Notes: a model not told the origin generated them from the letters alone. A stretch of DNA of 63,493 nucleotides from an uncultured Eubacterium sp. (GCA_934322085.1 CAKRGF010000012.1:1-63493); one strand, 5' to 3'. Counted from the stretch's first letter, positions 1 through 9,604 are shown. Made by a program: numbers and translations.

Positions 1-436
1 TCTTCCAATAATCCAATGTCGGAAGAGTTGCTTTCATATGAGCACGCGCCTGTTCTTCTGTAAAGCCTTGATTTATCAAATGCTTCACACACACATCAAT
101 CAAATCGTCCATATTGCTATAGGTATAAGTTCCATCGGCATAACACCACTTACAGTAATTCTCATTCAAAGAGCCATCCCTATCATGACTAACAATTTCA
201 TCTTCCAACGGCATTCCACAGCACTGGCAAATCAGTTGTTTGGGAGCACCTAAAAGCGTATTAATTGTAACATTGAATTCCTTTGATAAAAGCTTTAGCG
301 TTTCTGTATTGGGGACGGTTTCGCCATTTTCCCAGCGTGAAACTGCCTGTCTTGTAACCATTACCCTCTCAGCTAATTCATCCTGAGATAATCCCTTTTT
401 CGTACGAAGTTCTAATATCACATTTTTTGTTTCCAT
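1..436 (-). CDS. XRE-family HTH regulator with zinc-ribbon domain, 3' end cut off by window edge
   Basis: The reading frame enters at base 436 behind a GGAGGTG ribosome binding site and runs off the left edge, so only the first 145 residues are visible. Residues 1-60 form a Cro/C1-type helix-turn-helix (LSQDELAERV, then VTRQAVSRWENGE). Residues 70-145 start with CQCCGMPL and continue with a CKWCYADGTY stretch, which matches the putative zinc-ribbon domain often fused to XRE regulators in Firmicutes. It is likely a DNA-binding transcriptional regulator whose target cannot be seen. The zinc-ribbon half may sense a ligand or metal; that part is inference. Confidence 0.85.
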   Translation of the reverse strand, partial: METKNVILELRTKKGLSQDELAERVMVTRQAVSRWENGETVPNTETLKLLSKEFNVTINTLLGAPKQLICQCCGMPLEDEIVSHDRDGSLNENYCKWCYADGTYTYSNMDDLIDVCVKHLINQGFTEEQARAHMKATLPTLDYWK

Positions 437-532
437 TGTTTTCACCTCCAACACTAATATCATATCAGTATATTAGCATTTAGAAAAGCAACCTGCTGTT
501 TCCCCGCTGTCAATAAACTTTATAAAACGGCA

Positions 533-1120
533 TCAGCGTTTGATATTTCCCTTCTCGATATTTTCTTCAATAATCTGTTTCGTAATTTCATATAGTTTTT
601 CTGAACCAAGGCGTGTTTTATTTTGTCTGCCATACACCTGCTCTGCACAAACCTCATGCCTTCGCCAGTCTCCGCCATCGTTGCTGTTATTTAACATAAG
701 TGGCTGCAAATTATCCATCGCATGAGCAAACTTCGACTCCGGCGTGGCAAACTCTTCAAATTCGTCGAAAAGTGCCATAAGCTCTTCTTTTTGTTCCTCC
801 GGCAAAATAGAAAAAATTCGTTCTTTCGCTGCATCTTCACGGGCTTTCTGCGTCTTTAACGCTTCCTCATCATACGCATAAGTATCCCCCGCATCAATTT
901 CGACAATATCGTGAATCAGACACATAAGCATTACTTTCGCAATATCAACCGGTTCATTCGCATACTCTTTCAACAGATATGCCATAATTGCCATATGCCA
1001 GGCATGCTCCGCATCATTTTCATTGCGTCCGTGACCGGAAAGGTGAGTCTGTCGGAATATATTTTTCTCTTTGTCAATTTCCAAAGCAAACTCTAACTGA
1101 CGCTTTAATCGTTCCTCCAT
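533..1120 (-). CDS. HD-domain phosphohydrolase (YfbR/HDDC2-like)
   Basis: This 195-residue soluble protein has the HD-superfamily metal-binding pattern: an early His, the ENDAEHAWHM segment, and LIHDIVEIDAGD carrying the HD pair. Spacing and length fit the YfbR/HDDC2 group, whose characterised members are 5'-deoxynucleotidases; the substrate here is inferred. The ATG at 1120 follows GGAGG with good spacing. A sigma-A-like promoter lies at 1160-1188. The gene is monocistronic as far as can be seen, with the XRE regulator downstream on the same strand. Confidence 0.85.
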   Translation of the reverse strand: MEERLKRQLEFALEIDKEKNIFRQTHLSGHGRNENDAEHAWHMAIMAYLLKEYANEPVDIAKVMLMCLIHDIVEIDAGDTYAYDEEALKTQKAREDAAKERIFSILPEEQKEELMALFDEFEEFATPESKFAHAMDNLQPLMLNNSNDGGDWRRHEVCAEQVYGRQNKTRLGSEKLYEITKQIIEENIEKGNIKR

Positions 1121-1159
1121 TACTTAATCCTCCGTCAAATCATTTGTTTTGATACAAAA

Positions 1160-1188
1160 ATAGTACCACTCATTTTTGCTTTCGTCAA
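1160..1188 (-). promoter_or_regulatory. Sigma-A-type promoter of the HD gene
   Basis: On the minus strand TTGACG (1183-1188) and TACTAT (1160-1165) are separated by 17 bases, about 40 bases upstream of the HD gene start. Position and spacing match a vegetative promoter. Confidence 0.7.
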
Positions 1189-1359
1189 TTTGGTATGATT
1201 TCCTATCAATTCTACAACGCAATATAGTCTTATCCATTCCTATAATGTTTTAATAGTCATCCCATATAAGTTTATTGTAGAACAAATATAATATAAACAA
1301 AAACCTATCATAGTTAACTCTATACCAAAGGCTCTTCAGAAAATCAAATAAATGAGTTT
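1189..1359. other. AT-rich intergenic stretch without recognised gene
   Basis: Together with the flanking promoter and terminator this makes a 343-base gap between two minus-strand genes. I see no open frame with a ribosome binding site and no further structured element in it. Confidence 0.6.
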
Positions 1360-1404
1360 AAAAAAGGCCATAGAATCATTTTCTTTGATTCTATGGCTTT
1401 TTTT
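1360..1404. terminator. Bidirectional intrinsic terminator
   Basis: A 12-bp perfect stem (1367-1378 with 1386-1397) has a 7-base loop. It is flanked by an A/T run on each side, so it has a T tract in both directions. It lies 66 bases downstream of the YHYH-domain gene stop and probably ends that transcript. Confidence 0.85.
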
Positions 1405-1463
1405 CTTTATGGCACTTCATTTACAGAGATACCATTCTAATTTATCTTACTCAAAATAATTCA

Positions 1464-1904
1464 TTAAATAGATATCTTTAATTTTTTTAAAAGTTTTTTT
1501 GTTATTTTTCCATTCACCGTTATATTCTTTTTCCTCTGAAATTTCTTTATCGCCCTTTTTGTTTTTGCACCATAATAGCCATCTGCCTTGCCACACCGAT
1601 ATCCCAGTTTATTCAGCTTCTTCTGAACTTTTTTTACCGTAGCAACACAATAGTATTTTGACACTTTTTTTGTTGTTGAGGACGACACTTGACTACTGGA
1701 ATCATACGGACATACACCATTCTCATGAAGATGAGCCGGGTGCCCACCACAATGATAATGATAACTTCCGAGCCCGCTAACATTCCGATAATCATGGTGT
1801 CCTCCCATCGAATCGGTTCTTCCTGAATGTGCAGATAAACCATTTGCCGGAACTAACATGCAAAAACACACTAATACCGCTATATATCTTCTAATATAAT
1901 TCAT
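1464..1904 (-). CDS. Secreted YHYH-domain and peptidoglycan-binding protein
   Basis: The start at 1904 is chosen because AAGGAGG sits 6 bases before it; an upstream in-frame codon lacks such a site. The 146-residue product opens with a signal peptide (MNYIRRYIAVLVCFCMLVPA, cut near NGLSA). It then has the YHYHCGGHPAHLHENG signature of the YHYH domain (residues 50-70). A C-terminal helical domain (residues 85-146, KKVQKKLNKLGYRCGKADG) is of the PG_binding_1 type. It is probably exported and attached to the cell wall. The role of the YHYH domain is unknown; its His and Cys residues suggest metal binding. It may share a transcript with the sulfhydrylase gene 32 bases upstream. Confidence 0.8.
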   Translation of the reverse strand: MNYIRRYIAVLVCFCMLVPANGLSAHSGRTDSMGGHHDYRNVSGLGSYHYHCGGHPAHLHENGVCPYDSSSQVSSSTTKKVSKYYCVATVKKVQKKLNKLGYRCGKADGYYGAKTKRAIKKFQRKKNITVNGKITKKLLKKLKISI

Positions 1905-1936
1905 TTTTTCCTCCTTGTTCTTTTTAACAATCAACT

Positions 1937-3217
1937 CTATCCCTCTAACGCCTGTTTTAAATCAGCAATTAAATCCGCTTTATCTTCAAGTCCGCAGGAA
2001 ATGCGAACAAGTCCTGCCGGAATACCGGCTGCCAAAAGCTGCTCATCATTCATCTGGCGGTGTGTCGATGTTGCCGGATTTAAGCAGCACGTTCTGGCAT
2101 CTGCGACATGAGTTTCGATTGCTGCCAGTTTCAAACGTTTCATAAAACTTTCTGCCGCCGCGCGGCCACCTTTTAATTCAAAAGAAACAACGCCGCATCC
2201 ACCATTTGGCAGATATTTCTGACCTAATTCATAATACGGGTCACTTTTAAGACCAGAGTAACTTACATGCTCTACCTTTTCATGGCTTTCCAAAAATTCA
2301 GCAACTGCCTGTGCATTTTCCACGTGGCGTGGCATTCTCACGTGAAGAGACTCCAAGCCAAGATTCAAATAAAAGGCATGCTGTGGAGATTGAATACAAC
2401 CAAGATCACGCATCAACTGTGCGGTACATTTTGTAATAAATGCGCCTTCCTTACCAAACTTCTCTGCATACGTGATACCGTGATACGACTCATCCGGTGT
2501 ACAAAGTCCCGGAAATTTATCTGCATGAGCCATCCAGTCAAACTTGCCGGAATCCACAATTGCACCACCTACTGCTGCACCGTGGCCATCCATGTATTTC
2601 GTCGTCGAATGAGTAACAATATCAGCTCCCCACTCAATTGGGCGGCAGTTAACCGGCGTCGGGAATGTATTATCTACAATCAGCGGTACCCCGTGTGCAT
2701 GTGCTGCTCTCGCAAATTTTTCAATGTCCAAAACCGTAAGTGCCGGATTGGCAATCGTCTCGCCAAATACCGCTCTTGTATTATCTTTGAATGCCGCATT
2801 CAGTTCCTCTTCTGTACAGTCCGGAGAAACAAATGTAACATCAATTCCCATCTTTTTCATCGTCACTTCAATTAAGTTAAAGGTTCCTCCGTAAATGCTG
2901 GAGGAAGAAACAATATGACTTCCATTTTCGCAAATGTTAAAAAGCGCAAAGAAGTTTGCTGCCTGTCCGGAAGATGTCAGCATTGCTGCTGTACCACCCT
3001 CAAGTTCTGCAATCTTAGCCGCTACCATGTCATTGGTTGGATTCTGAAGACGTGTATAAAAATACCCTTCCGCCTCCAAATCAAACAATCTTCCCATATC
3101 CTCGCTGGTATCATACTTAAATGTCGTTGACTGAATAATCGGAATCTGTCTTGGTTCCCCGTTTCCCGGCGTATAGCCTCCCTGCACACATCTTGTATTT
3201 AACCTGTAATCACTCAT
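1937..3217 (-). CDS. metY: O-acetylhomoserine sulfhydrylase (Cys/Met metabolism PLP enzyme)
   Basis: The 426-residue cytoplasmic enzyme of the Cys/Met-metabolism PLP family makes homocysteine from O-acetylhomoserine and sulfide. Visible signatures are the N-terminal CVQGGYTP and PIIQSTTFKY segments, the FGETIANP and VDNTFPTP stretches, and THSTTKYMDGHG carrying the PLP-binding lysine. The length fits MetY rather than the shorter MetB/MetC enzymes. The start at 3217 follows AAGGAG; a codon at 3244 has no binding site. A TATAAT-like element and a TAGGAAAT motif precede the gene. A related motif lies in the cysK promoter, so both could answer to the Rrf2 regulator at 27.2-27.6 kb (inference). 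Confidence 0.93.
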   Translation of the reverse strand: MSDYRLNTRCVQGGYTPGNGEPRQIPIIQSTTFKYDTSEDMGRLFDLEAEGYFYTRLQNPTNDMVAAKIAELEGGTAAMLTSSGQAANFFALFNICENGSHIVSSSSIYGGTFNLIEVTMKKMGIDVTFVSPDCTEEELNAAFKDNTRAVFGETIANPALTVLDIEKFARAAHAHGVPLIVDNTFPTPVNCRPIEWGADIVTHSTTKYMDGHGAAVGGAIVDSGKFDWMAHADKFPGLCTPDESYHGITYAEKFGKEGAFITKCTAQLMRDLGCIQSPQHAFYLNLGLESLHVRMPRHVENAQAVAEFLESHEKVEHVSYSGLKSDPYYELGQKYLPNGGCGVVSFELKGGRAAAESFMKRLKLAAIETHVADARTCCLNPATSTHRQMNDEQLLAAGIPAGLVRISCGLEDKADLIADLKQALEG

Positions 3218-3290
3218 TTTTTTATAACTCCTTCTTTTCTTCATGTAATATAAGTTTTATTATATCACATTTTCCAAGAATTTCCTATTA

Positions 3291-4043
3291 TTATTTTATA
3301 CCCAGTATCTCCTCTGCCTCTTTTACCTGTTCCTCAGTTGGTATCGGTACTCCCTCAAGTGAATATGGAATGCCAAGATTTTCCCATTTAAAAAGACCAA
3401 GTGTGTGGTACGGTAGAATTTCCACGCGGCTCACATTCGTCCACTCATCCAGTTTTTTTCGAAGTGCTTTCAAATCCTCTTTGCCATCAGTAAGCCCCGG
3501 AACAAGAACATGGCGAATCCACATTTCTTTTCCCATTTCATTCATTTTATCTGCCATCGCAAGAATATTTTTGTTGCTTCGGCCGGTCAATTTCTTGTGT
3601 TTTTCCTCATCCATTTCCTTGATATCTAACATTACAAGGTCTGTAACTTCCATCAGTTTTTCAAACTTTTCAGCGGTTGCCGGTTCTTCTCCATAAATAC
3701 TTCCACTGGTATCTAAAGTCGTGTGAACCCCCTTTTCTTTTGCATACCTAAAAAGTTCTGTAACAAAATCAATCTGTAACAATGGCTCGCCGCCACTGAC
3801 GGTAATCCCTCCATTATTTTTCCAGTAATTCTGATAACGGTAAGCACGATCAAATGCCTCTTTTGCCGTCTGCCAGCCAAGTCCGACATCCATTTTTTCA
3901 TCTTCATCTGTGCAAATCTTCCAAGTCTCCGGATTGTGGCAATACCGACAGCGCATCTTACATCCCTGCACAAAAAGTACATATCTCACTCCCGGTCCAT
4001 CCACCAGACCAAATGTCTCAATACTATGAACATATCCCTTCAT
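3291..4043 (-). CDS. pflA: Pyruvate formate-lyase activating enzyme (radical SAM)
   Basis: The 250-residue radical-SAM glycyl-radical activase carries CKMRCRYCHNP, the CxxxCxxC cluster motif at about residues 28-35, and the GGEPLLQ motif near residue 80. It abstracts a hydrogen from the catalytic glycine of PflB using S-adenosylmethionine and a 4Fe-4S cluster. The start at 4043 (MKGYVHSIE) has AGAGGTAG upstream and is the usual PflA N terminus; the longer open frame is not needed. It lies 85 bases downstream of pflB and is separated from it by a strong hairpin, which fits lower expression of activase than of lyase. Confidence 0.96.
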   Translation of the reverse strand: MKGYVHSIETFGLVDGPGVRYVLFVQGCKMRCRYCHNPETWKICTDEDEKMDVGLGWQTAKEAFDRAYRYQNYWKNNGGITVSGGEPLLQIDFVTELFRYAKEKGVHTTLDTSGSIYGEEPATAEKFEKLMEVTDLVMLDIKEMDEEKHKKLTGRSNKNILAMADKMNEMGKEMWIRHVLVPGLTDGKEDLKALRKKLDEWTNVSRVEILPYHTLGLFKWENLGIPYSLEGVPIPTEEQVKEAEEILGIK

Positions 4044-4063
4044 AACTACCTCTCTTTCACTTG

Positions 4064-4104
4064 AAAAAGATGCACAACCGGGATAAACTTCCCGGCTGTG
4101 CATC
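4064..4104 (-). terminator. Hairpin between pflB and pflA (partial terminator)
   Basis: A 15-bp stem with one mismatch (4069-4083 with 4090-4104) is followed on the minus strand by five T residues. It lies between pflB and pflA. It probably attenuates read-through into pflA and protects the pflB message end. Confidence 0.75.
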
Positions 4105-4128
4105 CAGAATTTCTTTTGAATCTTTACT

Positions 4129-6381
4129 TTACATTCTTCCGTGGCAGGTACGTGCAATTACATCATTCTGCTGTTCTTCGGTCAAGTCGATAAATTTAAC
4201 GGCATAACCGGATACACGAATCGTAAAGTTTGCGTATTCTTCTTTTTCCGGATGTTTCTGTGCATCCAACAATTTTTCTTTTCCAAATACATTGACATTC
4301 AAGTGATGTGCTCCCTGATCGAAGTATCCGTCAAGTACCTGAACCAAATTGTTCTTACGCTCATCCTCATTATGTCCCAATGCGTCCGGATTAATCGTCT
4401 GCGTATTGGAAATTCCATCCAATGCCCAGTGATATGGGAGTTTAGCAACGGAGTTCAGGGAAGCAAGCAAACCATTCTGCTCTGCTCCGTAACTTGGTGA
4501 TGCACCAGGTGCAAATGGAGTAAATGCTTTTCTTCCATCCGGCATCATACCGGTTGCTTTACCATATACTACGTTAGAAGTAATGGTAAGAATGGATGTT
4601 GTCGGCTCGGAATCACGATACGTGTGATATTTTTTAATCTTATCAAGGAACGTACCAAGAAGCCATACACCAATCTCATCAGCACGCTCATCATCGTTAC
4701 CGTAACGTGGGAAGTCTCCCTCTGTCTCAAATCCTACTACAACACCATCCTCATTACGAACCGTCTTAACTTTTGCGTACTTGATTGCACTCAAAGAGTC
4801 AATCACATGAGAGAATCCTGCGATACCGGTTGCGAATGTACGGCGTACATCGGTATCAATAAGAGCCATCTCTGCAGCTTCGTAGTAGTATTTATCATGC
4901 ATATACTGAATCAGGTTCAAAATATTTACATACAGACCTGCCAGCCAGTCAAGCATGCGGTCATAACTTTCCATAACCTCATCATAGTCAAGGTATTCGG
5001 ACGTAATCGGTTTGTAGGCCGGTCCGACCTGATTAAATTCTTTTTCATCCACACCACCATTGATTGCGTACAACAGCGCTTTTGCAAGGTTTGCTCTTGC
5101 TCCGAAGAACTGCATTTCCTTACCTGTCTGTGTAGCAGATACACAACAGCAGATGGAGTAATCATCGCCCCATACCGGTTTCATCACATCGTCGTTCTCA
5201 TACTGAATGGAACTTGTACGAATGGAAATGTCAGAAGCATATTTCTTAAATGTTTCCGGCAAATCAGACGAATATAATACAGTAAGGTTAGGCTCCGGTG
5301 AAGGTCCCATGTTCTCCAATGTATGAAGGAAACGGAAGTCATTCTTCGTTACCATGGAACGTCCATCCATACCGATACCTGCCACTTCCAATGTTGCCCA
5401 TACCGGGTCACCGGAGAACAACTGGTTGTAAGAAGGAATACGGGCAAATTTAACCATACGGAATTTCATTGTCATATGGTCAATCAATTCCTGTGCTTCT
5501 GTCTCCGTCAGGATGCCTTTTTTCAAGTCACGCTCAATATAAATATCAAGGAATGTAGAAATACGTCCTACACTCATGGCAGCACCATTCTGTGTCTTAA
5601 TAGCAGCCAGATAACCAAAGTAAAGCCACTGAACAGCTTCTTTTGCATCTTTTGCCGGACGTGAAATGTCATAGCCATAAATCTGAGCCATTTCTTTCAT
5701 TCCCTGCAAAGCTTTAATCTGCTCTGCAATTTCCTCACGAAGACGAATTACATCGTCTGTCATTGTTCCGCATCCACAGTTTGCTTTATCTTTCTGTTTC
5801 TCCTCAATCAAAAAGTCAATACCATACAAAGCTACACGACGGTAATCGCCAACGATACGTCCACGTCCGTAAGTATCCGGAAGACCGGTTACAATGTGGC
5901 TGTGACGAGCCTTTTTCATCTCTGGTGTATACGCATCAAAAACAGCAGCATTGTGTGTTTTGTGGTATTCGTTAAAAATTTTATTAAACTTTGGATTTGG
6001 TGTGTAACCATAAGTTGTACATGCCTGTTCTGCCATCTTAATACCACCGTATGGCATAAACGCACGTTTCAGAGGCTTGTCTGTCTGAAGACCAACAATT
6101 TTCTCCAAATCTTTCAATTCTTCTTTAATATATCCCGGGCCATATGCAGTCAGAGAAGATACAACCTCTGTCTCCATATCTAAAACGCCATTATTGGCAC
6201 GCTCTTCTTTCTGAAGTTTCTGCAACTCGCCCCAAAGCTGATTGGTTGCATCAGTAGGACCTGCCAAAAAGCTTTCATCGCCATCATATGGGGTGTAATT
6301 CTTCTGAATGAAATCTCTGGTATTAATCTCTTCTTTCCAGATTTTTCCTTCAAATCCATCCCATTCCTTGAACTCTTTCAT
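4129..6381 (-). CDS. pflB: Pyruvate formate-lyase (formate C-acetyltransferase)
   Basis: The 750-residue glycyl-radical enzyme converts pyruvate and CoA to acetyl-CoA and formate, the central fermentative route in this kind of anaerobe. The glycyl-radical loop RVSGYAVKF is near the C terminus (glycine 725). The active-site cysteine pair is in SICCCVSATQ near residue 410. The N-terminal WDGFEGKIWKEEINTRDFI is typical. The ATG at 6381 follows AAGGAGG. It is transcribed from a good promoter at 6426-6454, with pflA downstream. Confidence 0.98.
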   Translation of the reverse strand: MKEFKEWDGFEGKIWKEEINTRDFIQKNYTPYDGDESFLAGPTDATNQLWGELQKLQKEERANNGVLDMETEVVSSLTAYGPGYIKEELKDLEKIVGLQTDKPLKRAFMPYGGIKMAEQACTTYGYTPNPKFNKIFNEYHKTHNAAVFDAYTPEMKKARHSHIVTGLPDTYGRGRIVGDYRRVALYGIDFLIEEKQKDKANCGCGTMTDDVIRLREEIAEQIKALQGMKEMAQIYGYDISRPAKDAKEAVQWLYFGYLAAIKTQNGAAMSVGRISTFLDIYIERDLKKGILTETEAQELIDHMTMKFRMVKFARIPSYNQLFSGDPVWATLEVAGIGMDGRSMVTKNDFRFLHTLENMGPSPEPNLTVLYSSDLPETFKKYASDISIRTSSIQYENDDVMKPVWGDDYSICCCVSATQTGKEMQFFGARANLAKALLYAINGGVDEKEFNQVGPAYKPITSEYLDYDEVMESYDRMLDWLAGLYVNILNLIQYMHDKYYYEAAEMALIDTDVRRTFATGIAGFSHVIDSLSAIKYAKVKTVRNEDGVVVGFETEGDFPRYGNDDERADEIGVWLLGTFLDKIKKYHTYRDSEPTTSILTITSNVVYGKATGMMPDGRKAFTPFAPGASPSYGAEQNGLLASLNSVAKLPYHWALDGISNTQTINPDALGHNEDERKNNLVQVLDGYFDQGAHHLNVNVFGKEKLLDAQKHPEKEEYANFTIRVSGYAVKFIDLTEEQQNDVIARTCHGRM

Positions 6382-6425
6382 TCTGTTACCTCCTTAAAAA
6401 TCGCAATTTTCTATTGCCGAATGTA

Positions 6426-6454
6426 ATACTAACATTTTCTATACCTAATTTCAA
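6426..6454 (-). promoter_or_regulatory. pflB promoter
   Basis: On the minus strand TTGAAA (6449-6454), a 17-base spacer and TAGTAT (6426-6431) lie about 45 bases before the pflB start. Confidence 0.7.
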
Positions 6455-6480
6455 GCAAATCAATGATATTATTTCTCATT

Positions 6481-7842
6481 TCATTTTTGGTTAAAATTTC
6501 TCAATTCCCGGTAAACCATAATAAAACAGACAACCGCCGCTAAACAGTCTGCCACCGGACCAGCATACATAATTCCATCAATTCCCAAAAACAACGGGAA
6601 CAAAAGGATTAACGGCAGTAAAAATAGAATCTGCCTTGTCAATGCCAAAAAGCTGCCAACCTTAGGTTTGCCAATCGCTGTGAAAAAATTCGACGTAATC
6701 GGCTGCATAAAATTGACAAATGTAAAAAACAAAAAGACATGAAAATACCGAATTGCAAACTGATAATACAGTTCGGAACCATCTCCGAAAATGGAAATAA
6801 TTTGCCTTGGGAAAAACTGAAACATAAAAAATGCAATTACTGCTAAAACAGCACCAATGGAAATTGCTTTTATATATGCTTCCTTCACACGCCCCTTTTT
6901 CCCCGCTCCATAATTAAAACTTGCAATCGGCTGTAAGCCCTGCGAAAGTCCAATGACAAAGGACATAAAAATCATGTTTACTTTTGTAATAATGCCGGCA
7001 CACGCAATCGGAATATTTTCACCGTAAATCGAGTGGGAACCGTAATGTTTCAACGACTGGTTCATAATAATCTGCACAACCATCATTGCTACCTGATTGC
7101 TGCACGGTGCCATACCAAGCGAGGCAATTCTTGTTACATTTTCCCATTTTACTCTCAAATTTTCTCTGCGTATCGTAACTGTTTTCGCATGCATCAAATA
7201 CCAGATTGCCAGAGCTCCTGACACTATCTGACCAATAATCGTAGCAAGTGCCGCTCCTGACATACCAAGGTTTAACCCAAATACAAACAAGGCATCTAAA
7301 ATTGTATTTAACACAGCGCCCACGAGATTGCAAAGCATCGTAATCCGAGGTCTGCCATCAGCTCGTATCAAATGTCCGCCACCGGTTGATAAAAGTAAAA
7401 ACGGAAAGCCAAACGCTGTAATTTTCGTATATTCCATTGCGTAGGGAAGAACTGCCTTTGGCGAACCAAAGAACAAAAGAAGCGGCTTCAAAAACAGAAG
7501 TGTAATGATTGATAAAACAAGACCACTTCCGGCAAGCAAAATAACGGCATTTCCCATAATATTTACCGCTCTTTTCTCATGGCCGCTCCCCATCGCAAGA
7601 TTAAATGCAGACGAACCGCCAATTCCAATTAATAAGGCAAGTGCCAGACACGAAGTGGATAACGGAAATGCAATGTTGGTAGCCGCATTTCCCAATTCGC
7701 CCACTCTCTGCCCAATAAAAAACTGATCAACAATATTGTAAAGGGAGCCAACTAACATCGATATTATACTCGGAATTGCAAACTGGGAAAGCAAACGATT
7801 TACCGGCTGTACTCCCAATGGATTATTTGTTTCTTTATTCAT
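6481..7842 (-). CDS. MATE-family multidrug/Na+ antiporter
   Basis: This 453-residue integral membrane protein has about 12 hydrophobic segments and the MATE N-terminal pattern (NRLLSQFAIPSIISMLVGSLYNIVDQFFIG). An internal repeat begins near residue 235. It likely exports cationic drugs or metabolites using an ion gradient; the substrate is unknown. The ATG at 7842 is preferred to an in-frame TTG at 7857 because GGAAG precedes it; the site is weak. The gene lies between pckA and pflB on the same strand, with a terminator between it and pckA. Confidence 0.92.
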   Translation of the reverse strand: MNKETNNPLGVQPVNRLLSQFAIPSIISMLVGSLYNIVDQFFIGQRVGELGNAATNIAFPLSTSCLALALLIGIGGSSAFNLAMGSGHEKRAVNIMGNAVILLAGSGLVLSIITLLFLKPLLLFFGSPKAVLPYAMEYTKITAFGFPFLLLSTGGGHLIRADGRPRITMLCNLVGAVLNTILDALFVFGLNLGMSGAALATIIGQIVSGALAIWYLMHAKTVTIRRENLRVKWENVTRIASLGMAPCSNQVAMMVVQIIMNQSLKHYGSHSIYGENIPIACAGIITKVNMIFMSFVIGLSQGLQPIASFNYGAGKKGRVKEAYIKAISIGAVLAVIAFFMFQFFPRQIISIFGDGSELYYQFAIRYFHVFLFFTFVNFMQPITSNFFTAIGKPKVGSFLALTRQILFLLPLILLFPLFLGIDGIMYAGPVADCLAAVVCFIMVYRELRNFNQK

Positions 7843-7859
7843 TCTTCTTCCATCCAATC

Positions 7860-7899
7860 AAAAAGGATGTCAGGAACAATCTTTTGTCCCTGGCACCCT
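7860..7899 (-). terminator. pckA terminator
   Basis: A 16-bp stem (7864-7879 with 7884-7899), with one mismatch and two G-T pairs, is followed on the minus strand by a T run. It lies 23 bases after the pckA stop. Confidence 0.8.
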
Positions 7900-7921
7900 C
7901 TTTTCATATTTAAAATAATAA

Positions 7922-9526
7922 TTATTTCTGAGGACCTGCTGCTACAAGTGCTTTACCTGCATCATTTCCTTCATACTTAACAAAGTTCTTTGTGAAGCGG
8001 TCTGCCAAATCTTTGGCTTTTGTTTCCCACTCAGCAGTATCTGCGTAAGTATCGCGAGGATCCAAAATACCGGAATCAACACCAGGAAGTTCTGTAGGTA
8101 CTTCAAAGTTGAAGTAAGGAATCTTCTTTGTTGGTGCATTTTTAATATCACCATTTAAGATAGCATCAATGATGCCACGAGTGTCTTTAATGGAGATACG
8201 TTTGCCGGTTCCGTTCCATCCTGTATTTACAAGGTATGCCTTTGCACCGCTCTTCTCCATCTTCTTAACAAGCTCTTCTGCATATTTTGTAGGATGCAGT
8301 TCCAAGAATGCCTGTCCGAAACATGCGGAGAATGTAGGAGTAGGCTCTGTAATTCCACGCTCAGTACCAGCAAGTTTTGCTGTAAATCCGGAAAGGAAGT
8401 AGTACTGTGTCTGCTCTGGTGTCAAGATCGATACCGGAGGAAGTACGCCGAATGCGTCAGCAGAAAGGAAAATTACATTCTGTGCTGCCGGTGCGGAAGA
8501 AATCGGACGTACAATATTTTCAATATGATCAATTGGATAAGATACACGTGTATTCTCTGTTACACTCTTATCTGCGAAATCAATTTTTCCGTTTGCATCT
8601 ACTGTTACGTTCTCAAGAAGTGCATCTCTGCGGATTGCATTGTAGATATCCGGCTCAGACTCAGCATCCAAGTCGATAACTTTTGCATAGCATCCACCTT
8701 CAAAGTTGAAGACGCCGTTGTCATCCCAGCCGTGCTCGTCATCACCAATCAAGAGACGTTTCGGATCTGTAGACAATGTTGTTTTACCAGTACCGGAAAG
8801 ACCAAAGAAGATTGCTGTGTTCTTTCCATCCATATCTGTGTTTGCGGAGCAGTGCATGGAAGCAATTCCGTCCAGTGGAAGGTAGTAGTTCATCATGGAG
8901 AACATACCTTTCTTCATCTCACCGCCGTACCATGTATTAATGATAACCTGCTCACGGCTTGTAATGTTGAACGCTACACAAGTCTCGGAATTCAATCCAA
9001 GCTCTTTGTAGTTTTCTACTTTTGCTTTCGAAGCGTTGTATACAATAAAGGTCGGCTCAAAAGTTTCAAGTTCTGCCTCAGTAGGCTGGATGAACATGTT
9101 CTTAATGAAATGTGCCTGCCATGCTACTTCAACGATGAAACGAACAGCCATACGGGTATCTGCATTCGCTCCACAGAAAGCATCTACAACGAAAAGTCTT
9201 TTGTTAGAAAGTTCTTTCTTTGCAATATCTTTTACGGTAGCCCATGTTTCTTCTGTCATCGGATGGTTATCGTTTGCATATTCATCAGATGTCCACCATA
9301 CTGTGTCTTTGGAATTCTCATCCATAACAATGTACTTGTCTTTAGGAGAACGTCCGGTATAAATACCTGTCATAACGTTTACTGCACCAAGCTCTGTTTC
9401 CTGTCCTACTTCATATCCCTCAAGCCCAGCTTTTGTCTCTTCCTCGAATAACAACTCATAAGAAGGATTGTAAACAATGTCAGTTGCACCAGTAATTCCA
9501 TACTTGCTCAAATCAATTTTTGCCAT
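7922..9526 (-). CDS. pckA: Phosphoenolpyruvate carboxykinase (ATP)
   Basis: The 534-residue enzyme interconverts oxaloacetate + ATP with PEP + CO2 + ADP. In gut fermenters it can run in either direction. The kinase P-loop GLSGTGKTTLS (near residue 245), the preceding NAFNITSREQVI-like stretch, GRSPKDKYIV near the N terminus and LIGDDEHGWDD are all present. The start at 9526 (MAKIDLSKYG) has GAGG 10 bases upstream; the upstream extension lacks a site. A promoter at 9605-9632 and a terminator at 7860-7899 make it a single-gene unit. Confidence 0.97.
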   Translation of the reverse strand: MAKIDLSKYGITGATDIVYNPSYELLFEEETKAGLEGYEVGQETELGAVNVMTGIYTGRSPKDKYIVMDENSKDTVWWTSDEYANDNHPMTEETWATVKDIAKKELSNKRLFVVDAFCGANADTRMAVRFIVEVAWQAHFIKNMFIQPTEAELETFEPTFIVYNASKAKVENYKELGLNSETCVAFNITSREQVIINTWYGGEMKKGMFSMMNYYLPLDGIASMHCSANTDMDGKNTAIFFGLSGTGKTTLSTDPKRLLIGDDEHGWDDNGVFNFEGGCYAKVIDLDAESEPDIYNAIRRDALLENVTVDANGKIDFADKSVTENTRVSYPIDHIENIVRPISSAPAAQNVIFLSADAFGVLPPVSILTPEQTQYYFLSGFTAKLAGTERGITEPTPTFSACFGQAFLELHPTKYAEELVKKMEKSGAKAYLVNTGWNGTGKRISIKDTRGIIDAILNGDIKNAPTKKIPYFNFEVPTELPGVDSGILDPRDTYADTAEWETKAKDLADRFTKNFVKYEGNDAGKALVAAGPQK

Positions 9527-9604
9527 CTTACACGAACCTCTTTTCTTTCTTATTTTCTGATTAGTCATTGGTTAGTTAGTCATCCAATAAAAAATCTCAC
9601 AACT

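Noticed and set aside
3151..3696. Plus-strand frame of 181 codons across the metY/pflA junction
   Set aside because: It covers parts of two real minus-strand genes and a promoter; Ser-rich antisense translation.
4624..5277. Plus-strand frame of 217 codons inside pflB
   Set aside because: Antisense shadow of a clear gene.
8294..9451. Open frame of 385 codons on the plus strand
   Set aside because: It lies fully inside pckA on the opposite strand, has no ribosome binding site, and its Cys/Tyr-rich composition is typical of an antisense shadow.
9541..9600. TTAGT direct repeats in the pckA leader as an operator
   Set aside because: Short and AT-rich, without dyad symmetry; does not match the palindrome near the Fur-like gene.
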